Shown here: piece by piece, positions 34,130 to 43,784 of the stretch
How positions within the stretch are numbered: the stretch's first letter is position 1
Layout of the letters: every line of letters starts with the position of its first letter
NCBI GenBank assembly: GCA_017466865.1
Contig: JAFTTI010000008.1
Coordinates: 62,001-126,000, forward strand
Length of the DNA stretch: 64,000 bases
Source: Oscillospiraceae bacterium
GTDB taxonomy: Bacteria > Bacillota > Clostridia > Oscillospirales > Ruminococcaceae
Reading direction: 5' to 3'
Made by a program: the position numbers and the translations under genes
The notes under the pieces: generated by a model
Database searches by the model: none
Seen by the model: the letters and a program-made list of their open reading frames with translations, nothing else
What the model was told of the DNA's origin: nothing

Positions 34130-35356
34130 CTACATATTCATACCTGCTACATATCCAGTGGAGAAAGCAATCTGAAGATTAAATCCTCCTGTATATGCAT
34201 CAACATCTATAATTTCTCCCGCAAAGTACAATCCCTTTACAAGCTTAGATTCCATAGTTTTAGGGTTAATTTCATTTGTATCAACTCCGCCACTTGTAAT
34301 AATAGCCTCATCTATTGGTCTGAAAGATTTCATTGTAAAAGACATATTTTTCATTAGATTTACTATACTATGTCGTTGTTCCCTTGTTATCTGATTAACT
34401 TTTGTATCCATAGGAATTCCTGATAATTTCACAAACACAGGAATCATTTTAGTTGGCAACAATTTATTAAGAGAATTTATGTAATCTTTATTGATATTTT
34501 CTGAAAAATCCTTTTGTAATCTCAAATCAAGTTTTTCATAAGATAAAGCAGGTTTCATATCAATATAAAAAATATACCTTTCAGGCTCCTCTGTTCTTAT
34601 TCTTGAACTTGCCGAAAGAACAATTGGACCTGAAACGCCAAAATGTGTGAAAAGCATTTCACCCATTTCAGAAAAAATCTTTTTACCTGTATTTTTATCA
34701 AAAACAGATAAATTGACATTTTTAAGAGAAAGCCCCATCATTTCTGTAGGATATTTCTCTTTAGTAACAATCGGAACAAGCGAAGGTTTTAAAGGAACTA
34801 TTTTATGTCCTGCTTTTTCAGCAAATATATACCCATCGCCTGTCGAGCCTGTTGAATGATATGATTTACCACCGGTTGTAATCAAAACACTATCAGAATA
34901 ATATTTTTCTCCATCCGCCTCTACGCCTAATACTACATTTTCTTTGATAATAAGTGAAGATACTTTTTTGTTAAGTACATCTACGCCGTAATCTTTAATA
35001 GTTCTTGTAAGAGAATTTACTATATCAGAACTTTTATCACTTTGAGGAAAAACCCTATTCCCTCTTTCGGTTTTCAACTGAACTCCTATATTCTCAAAAA
35101 AGTTCATTGTATCTTCAGAAGAAAACTGAGAAAATGCACTATACAAAAATCTCGGATTTGATGGAATATTTTTTATCAGTTCATCTACAGAACAATTATT
35201 AGTAACATTACATCTTCCTTTGCCTGTTATGAGAAGTTTTTTACCCAGCCTATCGTTTTTCTCAAAAAGAAGAACTTTTTTTCCGATTCCCGAGGCAGTT
35301 ATCGCGGCCATAAGGCCGGCAGCACCTCCCCCGACAATTATTACATCATACTTCAT
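34130..35356 (-). CDS. BaiN/HI0933-type flavoprotein
   Basis: A 408-residue FAD-dependent oxidoreductase. The N-terminal dinucleotide site is IIVGGGAAGLMAAITAS, then KLLITGKGRCNVTNNC, the HI0933 signature. VLITTGGKSYHSTGSTGDG lies in the middle, and the C-terminus has YFAGEIIDVDAYTGGFNLQ. The group includes BaiN (bile-acid reduction) and YhiN-like proteins, and the substrate is not predictable. It overlaps the RpiR gene by 4 bases (ATGA). Confidence 0.92.
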   Translation of the reverse strand: MKYDVIIVGGGAAGLMAAITASGIGKKVLLFEKNDRLGKKLLITGKGRCNVTNNCSVDELIKNIPSNPRFLYSAFSQFSSEDTMNFFENIGVQLKTERGNRVFPQSDKSSDIVNSLTRTIKDYGVDVLNKKVSSLIIKENVVLGVEADGEKYYSDSVLITTGGKSYHSTGSTGDGYIFAEKAGHKIVPLKPSLVPIVTKEKYPTEMMGLSLKNVNLSVFDKNTGKKIFSEMGEMLFTHFGVSGPIVLSASSRIRTEEPERYIFYIDMKPALSYEKLDLRLQKDFSENINKDYINSLNKLLPTKMIPVFVKLSGIPMDTKVNQITREQRHSIVNLMKNMSFTMKSFRPIDEAIITSGGVDTNEINPKTMESKLVKGLYFAGEIIDVDAYTGGFNLQIAFSTGYVAGMNM

Positions 35357-36237
35357 TTAAGCACTATTTCCTCATTATCGTTATGTTTTTCATAAACATC
35401 ATACTTGTCCCATATATCCTCAAGATGTTCAAAGTTTGTCTTGATTTCGTCTTGTTTTTTTATGCCTATGGCAATAATAAGTGCATTTATCAGACTCATA
35501 GGTGCTACAAGAGAATCCACAAAAGATGCCATATCACTTTTAGCAATTAGCGTATGGGTAGAATATTCAGCAATCGGTGAATTCAGGCTATCTGTAATAG
35601 CAACAACTTTAGCACCATTTCCTGCTGCAAAACTAAGAGCCTTCGCTGTCTGTTTCGAATATCTCGGAAAGCTTATGCCTATCATAACATCACCTTTTTC
35701 GATACGCATAATCTGTTCAAACATTTCACTTGTACTTGCAGTATTTATAAACCTTGCGTTTTCAAACATAAGATTAAAATAATAAGCAAGAAACCTCGCT
35801 AAAGCCGATGCACTTCTTGTACCAACTATGTAAATGCGTTTTGCTGAAATAATAGTATCAACTGCATTGTAAAAATCTTCTCTGTTACTTTCTTCTAAAG
35901 TTTTTCTTATTTTTTCGATATCAGAATTAAGTATCTTTTCAAAAACATCATCAGAACTGATTCTGTCAGTAGTAGCTTCAATACGTTGAATAGAAGTGAG
36001 TTTATTACGGATTATATCCTGCAAAGCAGATTGAAATTCAGGATACCCTGCAAAACCAAGTTCTGTAGCAAATCTCACAACTGTTGATTCGCTGACGCCT
36101 ACGGTTGTACCAAGTTTAGCCGCTGTTACATAAACTGCTTTTTCATAATGTTCAAGTATAAATTCAGCGATTTTTTTATGTCCCTTTGAAAATCCGGACA
36201 TATTATCCTTTATCTGAACAAATAAATCGACCTGCAT
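35353..36237 (-). CDS. MurR/RpiR-family transcriptional regulator
   Basis: A 294-residue regulator. The N-terminal HTH_6 domain (about 5-80) contains GHKKIAEFILEHYEK and GVSESTVVRFATELGF. The C-terminal SIS sugar-phosphate domain (about 120-260) has IYIVGTRSASALARFLAYYF. The family senses phosphosugars. The start is the ATG at 36237 behind GGAGGAAAACAAA; an in-frame TTG upstream is part of that site. No sugar-catabolic gene is adjacent, so the target is unknown. Confidence 0.92.
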   Translation of the reverse strand: MQVDLFVQIKDNMSGFSKGHKKIAEFILEHYEKAVYVTAAKLGTTVGVSESTVVRFATELGFAGYPEFQSALQDIIRNKLTSIQRIEATTDRISSDDVFEKILNSDIEKIRKTLEESNREDFYNAVDTIISAKRIYIVGTRSASALARFLAYYFNLMFENARFINTASTSEMFEQIMRIEKGDVMIGISFPRYSKQTAKALSFAAGNGAKVVAITDSLNSPIAEYSTHTLIAKSDMASFVDSLVAPMSLINALIIAIGIKKQDEIKTNFEHLEDIWDKYDVYEKHNDNEEIVLK

Positions 36238-36255
36238 TTTGTTTTCCTCCAAATT

Positions 36256-36462
36256 TCAATTCCAGAGAGAATTTTGTAATTCTGTTATTTTTTTACGAAG
36301 TTCAATTGTTTTATCATTATCAATAATATAACAATCATCTGATTCCAAAACAAAATCCCCTTCTTTTATATTTTCTGGGAAATTATCTTTTGAAACTTCG
36401 AAATGTTCTCCGTTATCATTTTCAACTATGACTATATTTTCTTCAATTCTTTCAATAATCAT
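36256..36462 (-). CDS. DUF3006-family small protein
   Basis: A 68-residue protein: MIIERIEENIVIVENDNGEHF, then a short beta-rich core (EGDFVLESDDCYIID) and a C-terminal helix. It matches the pattern of DUF3006 proteins, which are usually encoded next to ComEC-like metallo-beta-lactamases, as here. It lies 6 bases after that gene. The molecular function is unknown. Confidence 0.75.
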   Translation of the reverse strand: MIIERIEENIVIVENDNGEHFEVSKDNFPENIKEGDFVLESDDCYIIDNDKTIELRKKITELQNSLWN

Positions 36463-36468
36463 ATCTTA

Positions 36469-37416
36469 TTATTCCTTTTCAGAAAAAAATCTGTAATTAC
36501 CGTTACCATCCATTTCGCACACTATAGTTCCTTGTAAATCAGTCCGATAAATATTATCCGTATACACTTCCAATTGCTCTATAGTGCTCTTATTAGGATG
36601 ACCATATGAATTATCCGCCCCACACATTATAACACAATATTCAGGAGAAACATTATACAAAAATTCTTTTCCGGATGATGAAGAACTGCCGTGATGAAAA
36701 ACATTTAACAAATCAACATCTATATCTGCATTACTTTCTATAATATCGTTTTCTTCAGATGTTGAGGCATCTCCACCAAAAAGTGCAGTATTTTCTCCGT
36801 ATCTGAATACGCAGACAACAGAATAATTATTCAAATCATCACTTTCATCTGATAATGGTGCAATTATTTCGAATTGAGAATTTCCTAAATTATAAACTTT
36901 ACCAACAACAGCTTTATTCATTCCATTTCCGTTTTTCTTAACCGCATTAAGAAAATTATAATAGCTGTTACTTGTCGGAACTAACTCTTCAGGAATTACA
37001 GGCACAATGATATTCTCAGCTCCAAAATATTCTATAACATCCGAAAGTCCACCAATATGGTCAGAGTGGGGATGAGTTGCTATAACATAATCAAGTTTTT
37101 CTATATCGAGATTTTCAATATAGCTTATGATTTTAGAAGAGTATTCTCTTTCTCCTCCATCAATAAGCATATTATAGCCATCAGAACAGATAAGGACGCA
37201 TTGTCCTTGACCAACATCAATAAAATGAACAGTTGTTGTATCAGGATTATAAGATATAGTTTCGTCATAAAGACCAACCGCTTGCGATATAGAACGATAT
37301 GTAACTATTTCAAAATAATCAAACAGCCTGAAAATAGCTAAAAGCAGAAAGCAAGAAACTATTGCTGTAAATTTAATATAAGATTTAATTTTCTTTTTTC
37401 TTCGCTTTCTTGCCAT
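36469..37416 (-). CDS. ComEC/Rec2-type metallo-beta-lactamase, membrane-anchored
   Basis: A 315-residue protein with a very basic N-terminus (ARKRRKKKIKSY), one transmembrane helix (about 14-34) and an extracytoplasmic metallo-beta-lactamase domain with intact metal motifs: THPHSDHIGGL, a FGGDAS aspartate and NVFHHGSSSS. HFIDVGQGQCVLI is typical of ComEC C-terminal domains, which are thought to degrade one DNA strand during uptake. The ATG at 37416 is best placed after AAAGGA. Secreted nuclease or phosphodiesterase activity is inferred. Confidence 0.85.
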   Translation of the reverse strand: MARKRRKKKIKSYIKFTAIVSCFLLLAIFRLFDYFEIVTYRSISQAVGLYDETISYNPDTTTVHFIDVGQGQCVLICSDGYNMLIDGGEREYSSKIISYIENLDIEKLDYVIATHPHSDHIGGLSDVIEYFGAENIIVPVIPEELVPTSNSYYNFLNAVKKNGNGMNKAVVGKVYNLGNSQFEIIAPLSDESDDLNNYSVVCVFRYGENTALFGGDASTSEENDIIESNADIDVDLLNVFHHGSSSSSGKEFLYNVSPEYCVIMCGADNSYGHPNKSTIEQLEVYTDNIYRTDLQGTIVCEMDGNGNYRFFSEKE

Positions 37417-37437
37417 TTTCATTTCCTTTCCCAAATT

Positions 37438-39915
37438 TTATTCAGAATCTGAAGACGAAACATCTGATCTTAATTTCTTTTCGTACCACTGTTCTCTTGA
37501 AATAAGTACATTTCTCGGCTTTGAACCTTCGAATCCGCTTATTATGCCCATTCCCTCAAGTTCATCAATTATTCTTGCTGCACGAGCATATCCGAGCTTA
37601 AGTTTTCTCTGAAGAAGAGAAGTTGAGGCTTGTCCTGCGTCTATAACAACTTCTATCGCTCTGTTAATAATTTCATCATCTCCAGAAGAAGCAGAAACAG
37701 ATGAGGTTTCTTCTGATTTTTCACCCTTTATAACAGGCATGTTATTTTCGATTTCTTCCATTATATTATCATCATACTGAGCCTTAGCTTCGTTCTTGAT
37801 AAATTCAACAACTTTTTCTATTTCGTTATCCTTTACATAACATCCCTGAACTCTTTTGGGTTTAGAAAATTCCTGTGGATTGTAAAGCATATCACCATAA
37901 CCGAGAAGTTTTTCTGCTCCTCCTGCATCAATTATCGCACGAGAATCAACCTGCGATGAAACCATAAGTGCAATTCGACTGGGAATATTTGCTTTAATAA
38001 GACCTGTAACAACATCTACAGTTGGTCTTTGCGTTGCAATAACAAGATGCATTCCTGCCGCACGAGCCATCTGTGCAAGACGACATATAGCATCTTCGAC
38101 TTCATTAGAAGCAGCCATCATAAGGTCTGCAAGTTCGTCTATCAGAATAACAATCTGAGGGAGCTTTTCAAGATCTTCATTCTTTTCTGCCATAGCATTA
38201 TAACTTAACAAATCCCTTGCGTTATTATCAGAAAAGATCTTATATCTCTTAAGCATTTCCTGAACAGCCCAGTTAAGTGCACCAGCAGCTTTTCTGGGAT
38301 CTGTAACAACAGGAATAAGAAGATGAGGAATTCCGTTATATTTAGGAAATTCAACCATTTTAGGATCGACAAGAATAAGTTTAACTTCATCAGGAGAAGC
38401 ATTCATAAGAATACTCATTATAAGCGAGTGTGAACATACAGATTTACCTGATCCCGTTGTTCCGGCTATAATAACATGGGGCATCTTTGCAATATCCCCA
38501 ACAATAACATTGCCATCAATATCTTTTCCGACAGCAATAGAAAGTTTGCTTTTTGAATTTTTAAATTCATCACTTTCAATGAGTTCTCTGAAAAATACTG
38601 TATCTCTTATCTGATTAGGAACCTCAATTCCAACTGCTGCTTTTCCGGGGATTGGCGCTTCTATTCTTACACCTGTTGCAGCAAGGTTAAGAGCAATATC
38701 ATCAGCAAGACCTGTTATTTTGGAAATTTTAACCCCTGCTGATGGCTGTAATTCGTATCTTGTAACACTAGGACCACGGTTTATATCGACAATTCTTGTC
38801 TGAACTCCAAAACTCTTAAGTGTATTAACAAGGGTATCTGCTTTGTTTTTGAGTTCATTCTGTGCATCTTCTTCAGATGCCTTGGCAACGGGTTCATCAA
38901 GTAATGTTACAGGAGGATAATTGTATTTCTTAACCGTTGTTGTATCTTCGCCTTCAAAAAGTTTTGTCTGACCTTCTTTATCAATAATAGCCATATCTTC
39001 TTTTGATACAGCATTTGATTTAACATCCTCCGGGACTACATTGTTTGTTGTAGCCTTCTTAACTATTGAATCTATATCACTTGTATTTTTAGCATTCTCT
39101 GTTTTATTTTCTGTAACGACTGGTTTTTCTTCAACTTTTCCACATTTTCTATTTTCTATAACAGGTTTAGATTTAGGTTCTACTGGTATAGGAATATCAA
39201 TATTTTCAAGTTTGGGTTTTCTTGCTTCTGGTGGAAGTGGTTCGTTAGGAGGCAATTTAGTTGCTTCTTTCCTTTGTCTTTCGACAGAGCGTCTTTCTGC
39301 ATCCGCAATGTCTGATTCGTTTGCCGCTTTAACAGCATCTTTCGCTTTAACAAAAGGTTTCGCAAGAAATTTAAAAAGAGAAACAAGATTAAGATTAGTA
39401 AGTAACATTATAAATGCGAAAGTAAGTATAATGACAATAATCGAAGCGCCGATATTTCCAAAAAGTGCAAGAAGAGGCACTCCGATAACTATACTTGCAA
39501 AACCGCCACCTATAAGATTTATTCCATTATCATAAAGTTGTTTCGAAAGTTCATTTATAGGCAGAATTTCATCTTTACCAAAAATAAATATATGCGTTAT
39601 TCCGCAAATAAGGAATATGAGGACAAGTCCTTGAATCATCTTCCCTGCAACAGCAGTACCGGATTTATCACAAGCAATCATAATCGCAGCATAAATAAGT
39701 ACAACAGGAACAATAAATACTCCTACACCAAATAACCCTCTTACAAAATTATGAAGCGCCAACCATGCCGCCTGACCTTCAATTATAGACATAAGGAAAA
39801 TAAGTATTCCACTTGAAAATAATACAATCGACCATAATTGTCCTGAATTATTGGATTTTGATTTCGATTTAGTTTTTGACTTCGAAGAAGTTGTTGTTTT
39901 TCTTTTATTAGACAA
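37438..39915 (-). CDS. ftsK: DNA translocase FtsK/SpoIIIE
   Basis: An 825-residue chromosome-segregation motor at the septum. A Ser/Lys-rich N-terminus precedes four transmembrane helices (about 25-170). A charged linker with Pro/Glu/Lys (about 190-330) leads to the motor: Walker A AGTTGSGKSV, Walker B ILIDELADLMM. The C-terminal gamma winged helix has GYARAARIIDELEGMGIISG, which reads KOPS/SRS. The start is taken as the TTG at 39915 behind AGAGGG; the upstream GTG at 39933 overlaps the uppP stop without a ribosome site. Confidence 0.96.
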   Translation of the reverse strand: MSNKRKTTTSSKSKTKSKSKSNNSGQLWSIVLFSSGILIFLMSIIEGQAAWLALHNFVRGLFGVGVFIVPVVLIYAAIMIACDKSGTAVAGKMIQGLVLIFLICGITHIFIFGKDEILPINELSKQLYDNGINLIGGGFASIVIGVPLLALFGNIGASIIVIILTFAFIMLLTNLNLVSLFKFLAKPFVKAKDAVKAANESDIADAERRSVERQRKEATKLPPNEPLPPEARKPKLENIDIPIPVEPKSKPVIENRKCGKVEEKPVVTENKTENAKNTSDIDSIVKKATTNNVVPEDVKSNAVSKEDMAIIDKEGQTKLFEGEDTTTVKKYNYPPVTLLDEPVAKASEEDAQNELKNKADTLVNTLKSFGVQTRIVDINRGPSVTRYELQPSAGVKISKITGLADDIALNLAATGVRIEAPIPGKAAVGIEVPNQIRDTVFFRELIESDEFKNSKSKLSIAVGKDIDGNVIVGDIAKMPHVIIAGTTGSGKSVCSHSLIMSILMNASPDEVKLILVDPKMVEFPKYNGIPHLLIPVVTDPRKAAGALNWAVQEMLKRYKIFSDNNARDLLSYNAMAEKNEDLEKLPQIVILIDELADLMMAASNEVEDAICRLAQMARAAGMHLVIATQRPTVDVVTGLIKANIPSRIALMVSSQVDSRAIIDAGGAEKLLGYGDMLYNPQEFSKPKRVQGCYVKDNEIEKVVEFIKNEAKAQYDDNIMEEIENNMPVIKGEKSEETSSVSASSGDDEIINRAIEVVIDAGQASTSLLQRKLKLGYARAARIIDELEGMGIISGFEGSKPRNVLISREQWYEKKLRSDVSSSDSE

Positions 39916-39929
39916 ATTTAACCCTCTTT

Positions 39930-40799
39930 TCACATTTCTAAAATAAATCTGAAATTATATATTTTTTCACATACGCCAATCGCGATAGTCGCAACCCCTA
40001 ATATCAATGTATAAAACGAGAATATTTTAAAACGATTTTTTTCAACCAGCCATTTTATAAGTTTTATGGCCAAAATTCCCGCAATTGCCGAAACTATAAA
40101 TCCTATAACAAGAGGAAAAATTTCAATCTGATTTAAAGTTTCTGAACTGATATCTTTCAGAGAAAGCACAGAACCAGCGGCTATTACTGGGATGCCAAGT
40201 ATAAAAGAATATTCTACAGCAGAATCTCTTTTAAGTCCACAAAAAAGTGCAGAACTTATTGTTGAACCAGAGCGTGATATTCCTGGAACAAGTGCTATCC
40301 CCTGAAAAATCCCTATTGTGAACGCAACAGGAAATTTAACATCACCGGATGACTTGTGACCTGAAACACATTTATCCGCAAAGAATAACAAGATTGATGT
40401 GTATATGAAAGCACAACCTTCAACAATAATATCGTTATCAGCCGAAAGTGATGTGAAGAAATCCTTAAATGCATAAAAAGCAAAAAGTGGAAGAATAGAT
40501 GCGATTATCATTATGATAAATCTTCTGTCTGGATTGAGTTCTTTTATTTTAAACTTACCTGTAAATATATCTTTTATCATTAATAAAAATTCTTTTATAA
40601 GTGCCCAAATAGTCTGTCTGAAAACAACAAATACTGCAAGTAATGTTCCAAGATGAAGTATAAGTGTCATAATGACTCCGGTTTCGCCGGAATTACCTGT
40701 AAAATGCTGGAACAACGAAAGATGACCAGAACTTGAAACAGGAAGAAATTCCGTAAATCCTTGAATAAGCGCCTGTAATATTACCTCTATAATCGACAT
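39930..40799 (-). CDS. uppP: Undecaprenyl-diphosphatase
   Basis: A 289-residue membrane enzyme (BacA/UppP) that recycles the lipid carrier of cell-wall synthesis. The family motifs are QGFTEFLPVSSSGHL near residue 13 and ALVPGISRSGSTISS near 165. About eight transmembrane helices. AGGAGGCAAAA precedes the ATG. First gene of the long run down to ispH-rpsA. Confidence 0.97.
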   Translation of the reverse strand: MSIIEVILQALIQGFTEFLPVSSSGHLSLFQHFTGNSGETGVIMTLILHLGTLLAVFVVFRQTIWALIKEFLLMIKDIFTGKFKIKELNPDRRFIIMIIASILPLFAFYAFKDFFTSLSADNDIIVEGCAFIYTSILLFFADKCVSGHKSSGDVKFPVAFTIGIFQGIALVPGISRSGSTISSALFCGLKRDSAVEYSFILGIPVIAAGSVLSLKDISSETLNQIEIFPLVIGFIVSAIAGILAIKLIKWLVEKNRFKIFSFYTLILGVATIAIGVCEKIYNFRFILEM

Positions 40800-40859
40800 T
40801 TTTGCCTCCTGTGTTACAAATCATATATATTATAAAATTATTTATTCACATACATAAAT

Positions 40860-40888
40860 ATTATACCAAAAAAGTCCTTAAAAGTCAA
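40860..40888 (-). promoter_or_regulatory. Promoter of the uppP-ftsK operon
   Basis: Minus strand TTGACT (40883-40888), 17 bases, TATAAT (40860-40865). Confidence 0.85.
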
Positions 40889-40901
40889 ATTAAATCAATA
40901 A

Positions 40902-40949
40902 AAATAGTGCGTAAAATAAAGAAATATTGCCAATCTTTAAAATACGCAC
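40902..40949 (-). terminator. Terminator upstream of uppP promoter
   Basis: GTGCGTA/TACGCAC (40907-40913 with 40943-40949) with an inner TAAAGA/TCTTTA pairing, followed on the minus strand by TATTTTTATTG. It ends the GHL/Rnf-like run. Confidence 0.75.
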
Positions 40950-40958
40950 CTTAAATAT

Positions 40959-42155
40959 TTATTCTATTATGTATTTTTCGTATCCAAGTTCTGATAACGC
41001 CCTTATAGCCTCATCAATATCTCCTTGCATCATTTCATCAGAAGAAACAATTGGAATTAATTCAACATTATCAAATTTAGAAGAAACAACCTTTGAAATA
41101 AGCGTAGTTCTTTCATATATATTCATTTCAGAAAGTATAAACTCTTCATCATTATATATAACCTTGTTTTCTATTGAGCCATAATCAAATTCAACAGCAA
41201 CAGTTGTAAAAGGCGGCATATAATCGGTTTTTTCGAGGAATTCATCTTCGTTATTAATAATCTCAGAAGCATAAGTTCTATATATTGTAAAAGAAGCACA
41301 ATCAGAAAAAATCAGCGCAGTTTCGTAAAGAACTGTTCCTCTTAATTCTTCATTTCTGATAATATCTCCTATTTCAACAAAATCCGACTCTTCGAATTCA
41401 GGAAAAGCAATATCAGAAATTAAAATCGCATCAAATCCAGCCAAAGAAACCTCATCTGATATTTGCGAAAGATATTTTTTCGATGACACAGAAAAAGGAG
41501 AAATCCAAGGTTTTCCTCCAACATTTATGTAATCATCATACCAAAGCACACCTGATTCTTGAATGACAAATCCAACATCAGATTCATTTACAGGAGAAAG
41601 ATTATCGTTAAGAACGCTTATAGAAGCGATAGGCATAAGTCCTGAACGCTTTATTGTTTTACATATATCACTAAGTTCGAGTTTTGATTTTACGATTTCT
41701 CCATTAAGCAAAGCAATATTTGCCTTTGTGGCATAATATATTTCCCCACCTTCTATTTTCAGAGGGACTAAAACAGAAGTATATCCAGCATTTTTTGCTG
41801 AATCAACCGCCGACACAAAAAGTTCTTCATTAAGCATATCAACAGGTCTTAATGCATACGCTGACCATTCTCGTGACGAAACAGGATCAATTTTAGAATC
41901 AGAAGATGTATTTTCAATCACAACATCAGTAATTTCCGGCGGAGTCCAAACATTCGGATTGGTTTCGGGAGGATTTTTTATATAGTTATATATTGGTTCT
42001 CCTATACAATATCCGAAAAACACAAGTAAAATCGCAAAAATGATGGTTATTACAAGTGCAACTATTTTTTTTATCTTAGAAACAGGCTTGTGTCCATATA
42101 AAGTAGTATTGCTTCTATCAATCTTTTTTCTTTTCTTTTTATATTTATATGTCAA
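40959..42155 (-). CDS. Membrane-anchored glycoside-hydrolase-like protein
   Basis: A 398-residue protein: a basic N-terminus, one transmembrane helix (about 29-50), a Pro/Thr linker, and an extracytoplasmic TIM-barrel-like region (about 90-330) with ARPVDMLNEE-like and GGKPWISPF segments and DAILISDIAFPEF near 240. It resembles the GHL/DUF4015 group of putative glycoside hydrolases; no catalytic acid pair can be assigned with confidence. The start is TTG at 42155 with a weak AAAAGG site. It is last in a long minus-strand run. Confidence 0.6.
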   Translation of the reverse strand: MTYKYKKKRKKIDRSNTTLYGHKPVSKIKKIVALVITIIFAILLVFFGYCIGEPIYNYIKNPPETNPNVWTPPEITDVVIENTSSDSKIDPVSSREWSAYALRPVDMLNEELFVSAVDSAKNAGYTSVLVPLKIEGGEIYYATKANIALLNGEIVKSKLELSDICKTIKRSGLMPIASISVLNDNLSPVNESDVGFVIQESGVLWYDDYINVGGKPWISPFSVSSKKYLSQISDEVSLAGFDAILISDIAFPEFEESDFVEIGDIIRNEELRGTVLYETALIFSDCASFTIYRTYASEIINNEDEFLEKTDYMPPFTTVAVEFDYGSIENKVIYNDEEFILSEMNIYERTTLISKVVSSKFDNVELIPIVSSDEMMQGDIDEAIRALSELGYEKYIIE

Positions 42156-42189
42156 GCCTTTTCAACTCCTTTTCATGATTAAAATCGTA

Positions 42190-42588
42190 TTATTTTTTCT
42201 TTTTGATAAGAATTACAATATATCCGATAACAGTAACAATAACCGAACCAATGGTAATAGTCATAAACATATCTCTGTAAGCAGATTCAGCCAAGGTATC
42301 TCTGAACCCTACAATCCATACATACAAAAACGACAACAAAAGTGTAGGAATGTATATCATAAGTGATTTCAAAAAATAATTCTTAATTTCAAGATTTCTT
42401 ACAAGTGTATACGCAACAACCACAATAAGAGTAACTATTGCTCTGTCAATTTCATGCCAGTTACCACTTGGATCTTCATAAATTCCTTGTATAAGATATA
42501 ACACACTGTTGACAAGTGTAGCAACTGTATAAAAAAGACAATAAATAAAAACAGATTGCCTTAACCACTTATCCCATACAGTTTTCAT
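42190..42588 (-). CDS. Four-helix membrane protein, DUF6608-like
   Basis: A 132-residue protein with four predicted transmembrane helices (about 10-33, 47-65, 72-92 and 105-127). A DPSGNWHEIDRA segment between helices 1 and 2 and AYRDMFM before helix 4 recall the DUF6608 family; that link is from memory and tentative. Function unknown. It lies 18 bases after the CPBP protease gene. Confidence 0.6.
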   Translation of the reverse strand: MKTVWDKWLRQSVFIYCLFYTVATLVNSVLYLIQGIYEDPSGNWHEIDRAIVTLIVVVAYTLVRNLEIKNYFLKSLMIYIPTLLLSFLYVWIVGFRDTLAESAYRDMFMTITIGSVIVTVIGYIVILIKKKK

Positions 42589-42606
42589 AATAATACCCCT
42601 TTTAGT

Positions 42607-43341
42607 TTATTTCATAGTAACCATAAATATATAACCTATTCCTATCATGAAGAAATTGCTGAGTCCATGCATTATCATAGGATAAATAACATTTTTGGAC
42701 TTAACATATGTAATTCCATAGGCAATACCCAATATAAACGCATATATCAATTGAAACCACGAAAAAGATAATGTGAACGGAAAAATTGTCCAACTTATAT
42801 GTGCAACTGAAAATAATAAAGATGCTATAAGAATTTCAAACAAATAATTCTTTTTATTTTCTGCAGTATTCAATGAAATAAGAAAAGTAATCGGTAATGC
42901 TCTGAATAAAATTTCTTCTGATGTTCCTGATAAAAGTAACTGAAATCCTAATGTTCCAAGAACATTAGTTGCATTAAGTTGAAATTCATAGGGCACTATC
43001 GAACCAATTTTATATCCAACACTATAACTTACAAGAACATATATCAAAATAACAACAGCAAATATTGTTGTATATAATACCCCTGTTTTATTCAGTTCAG
43101 GTTTTAAACAGAAATCCAGATTCTTTTTCTTTTTTATAACAAAAATAACAAGTAATGCGACCAACATCTGAACTATATGATGTATAGTTATATGCATAAA
43201 AGTTCCGTCTTTATCGATTGATGTATAATCAAATAAATCAGCGATGAAACCTCCTGATTTACTCGCAAAAATCTGAATGAAAAACAAAAATAATATTGCA
43301 ATAAATGTATATATTATTTTTCTGGTTTTCGTGTTTTTCAT
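42607..43341 (-). CDS. CPBP-family intramembrane metalloprotease
   Basis: A 244-residue membrane protein (Abi/CAAX-protease family). The motif 1 glutamates are in SGTSEEILFRALP near residue 140, a motif 2-type F-x-x-x-H is FSVAH, and a motif 4-type H-x-x-x-N is HGLSN near the C-terminus. About seven transmembrane helices. Members process prenylated proteins or bacteriocins or give self-immunity; no bacteriocin gene is visible here. It overlaps the preceding gene by 4 bases. Confidence 0.88.
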   Translation of the reverse strand: MKNTKTRKIIYTFIAILFLFFIQIFASKSGGFIADLFDYTSIDKDGTFMHITIHHIVQMLVALLVIFVIKKKKNLDFCLKPELNKTGVLYTTIFAVVILIYVLVSYSVGYKIGSIVPYEFQLNATNVLGTLGFQLLLSGTSEEILFRALPITFLISLNTAENKKNYLFEILIASLLFSVAHISWTIFPFTLSFSWFQLIYAFILGIAYGITYVKSKNVIYPMIMHGLSNFFMIGIGYIFMVTMK

Positions 43342-43784
43342 ACTTTTTCCCTCTTACTGTTTCTGCTTTGTATTAATAGTTTCACTCCAAGAACAAACAC
43401 AAAGGCGCCCAATAAAATAAAAAATCCCCAGATTAGATTCCAGCATGGAGAATTGACATCAAACATAAAAATCAATAAATCATTCCACACTTCCAGTTCG
43501 ATTGCTATTGCAAATAAATCAAACAGCAGATACCCTCCGCCGAAAATATATATCCATCTCCACCAATAATTATTTTTTATATTTTTACAGAACACAATTA
43601 TTCCACAAACGCAAAGAAATGCCAGGATTCCCATAAGAAGAAAATATGATACACCTTTATTGTTTAATATTCCAAGCCAGAAATTCGCATAAGATGTTCT
43701 ATCAACAATTCCCCATATTCTATGTAGATGAAAAAGTCCGAAAAAAATAAAAAACCAAGGTTCCCAAAAATATATTTTCTTCAA
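43338..43784 (-). CDS. Unknown four-helix membrane protein
   Basis: A 148-residue protein, rich in Trp and Phe, with about four transmembrane helices (near 10-25, 47-67, 74-95 and 115-135). MKKIYFWEPWFFIFFGLFHLHRI opens the protein. Not recognised. It is coupled to the CPBP gene (4-base overlap) and directly follows the cysteine hydrolase gene. Confidence 0.65.
   Translation of the reverse strand: MKKIYFWEPWFFIFFGLFHLHRIWGIVDRTSYANFWLGILNNKGVSYFLLMGILAFLCVCGIIVFCKNIKNNYWWRWIYIFGGGYLLFDLFAIAIELEVWNDLLIFMFDVNSPCWNLIWGFFILLGAFVFVLGVKLLIQSRNSKREKV

Noticed and set aside
39041..39535. 164-codon plus-strand frame opposite ftsK
   Set aside because: It mirrors the low-complexity charged linker and membrane helices of FtsK and has no ribosome site.
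40959..42155. Assigning a definite glycosidase activity to the GHL-like protein
   Set aside because: The barrel resemblance is loose and no catalytic acid pair can be fixed from sequence alone.
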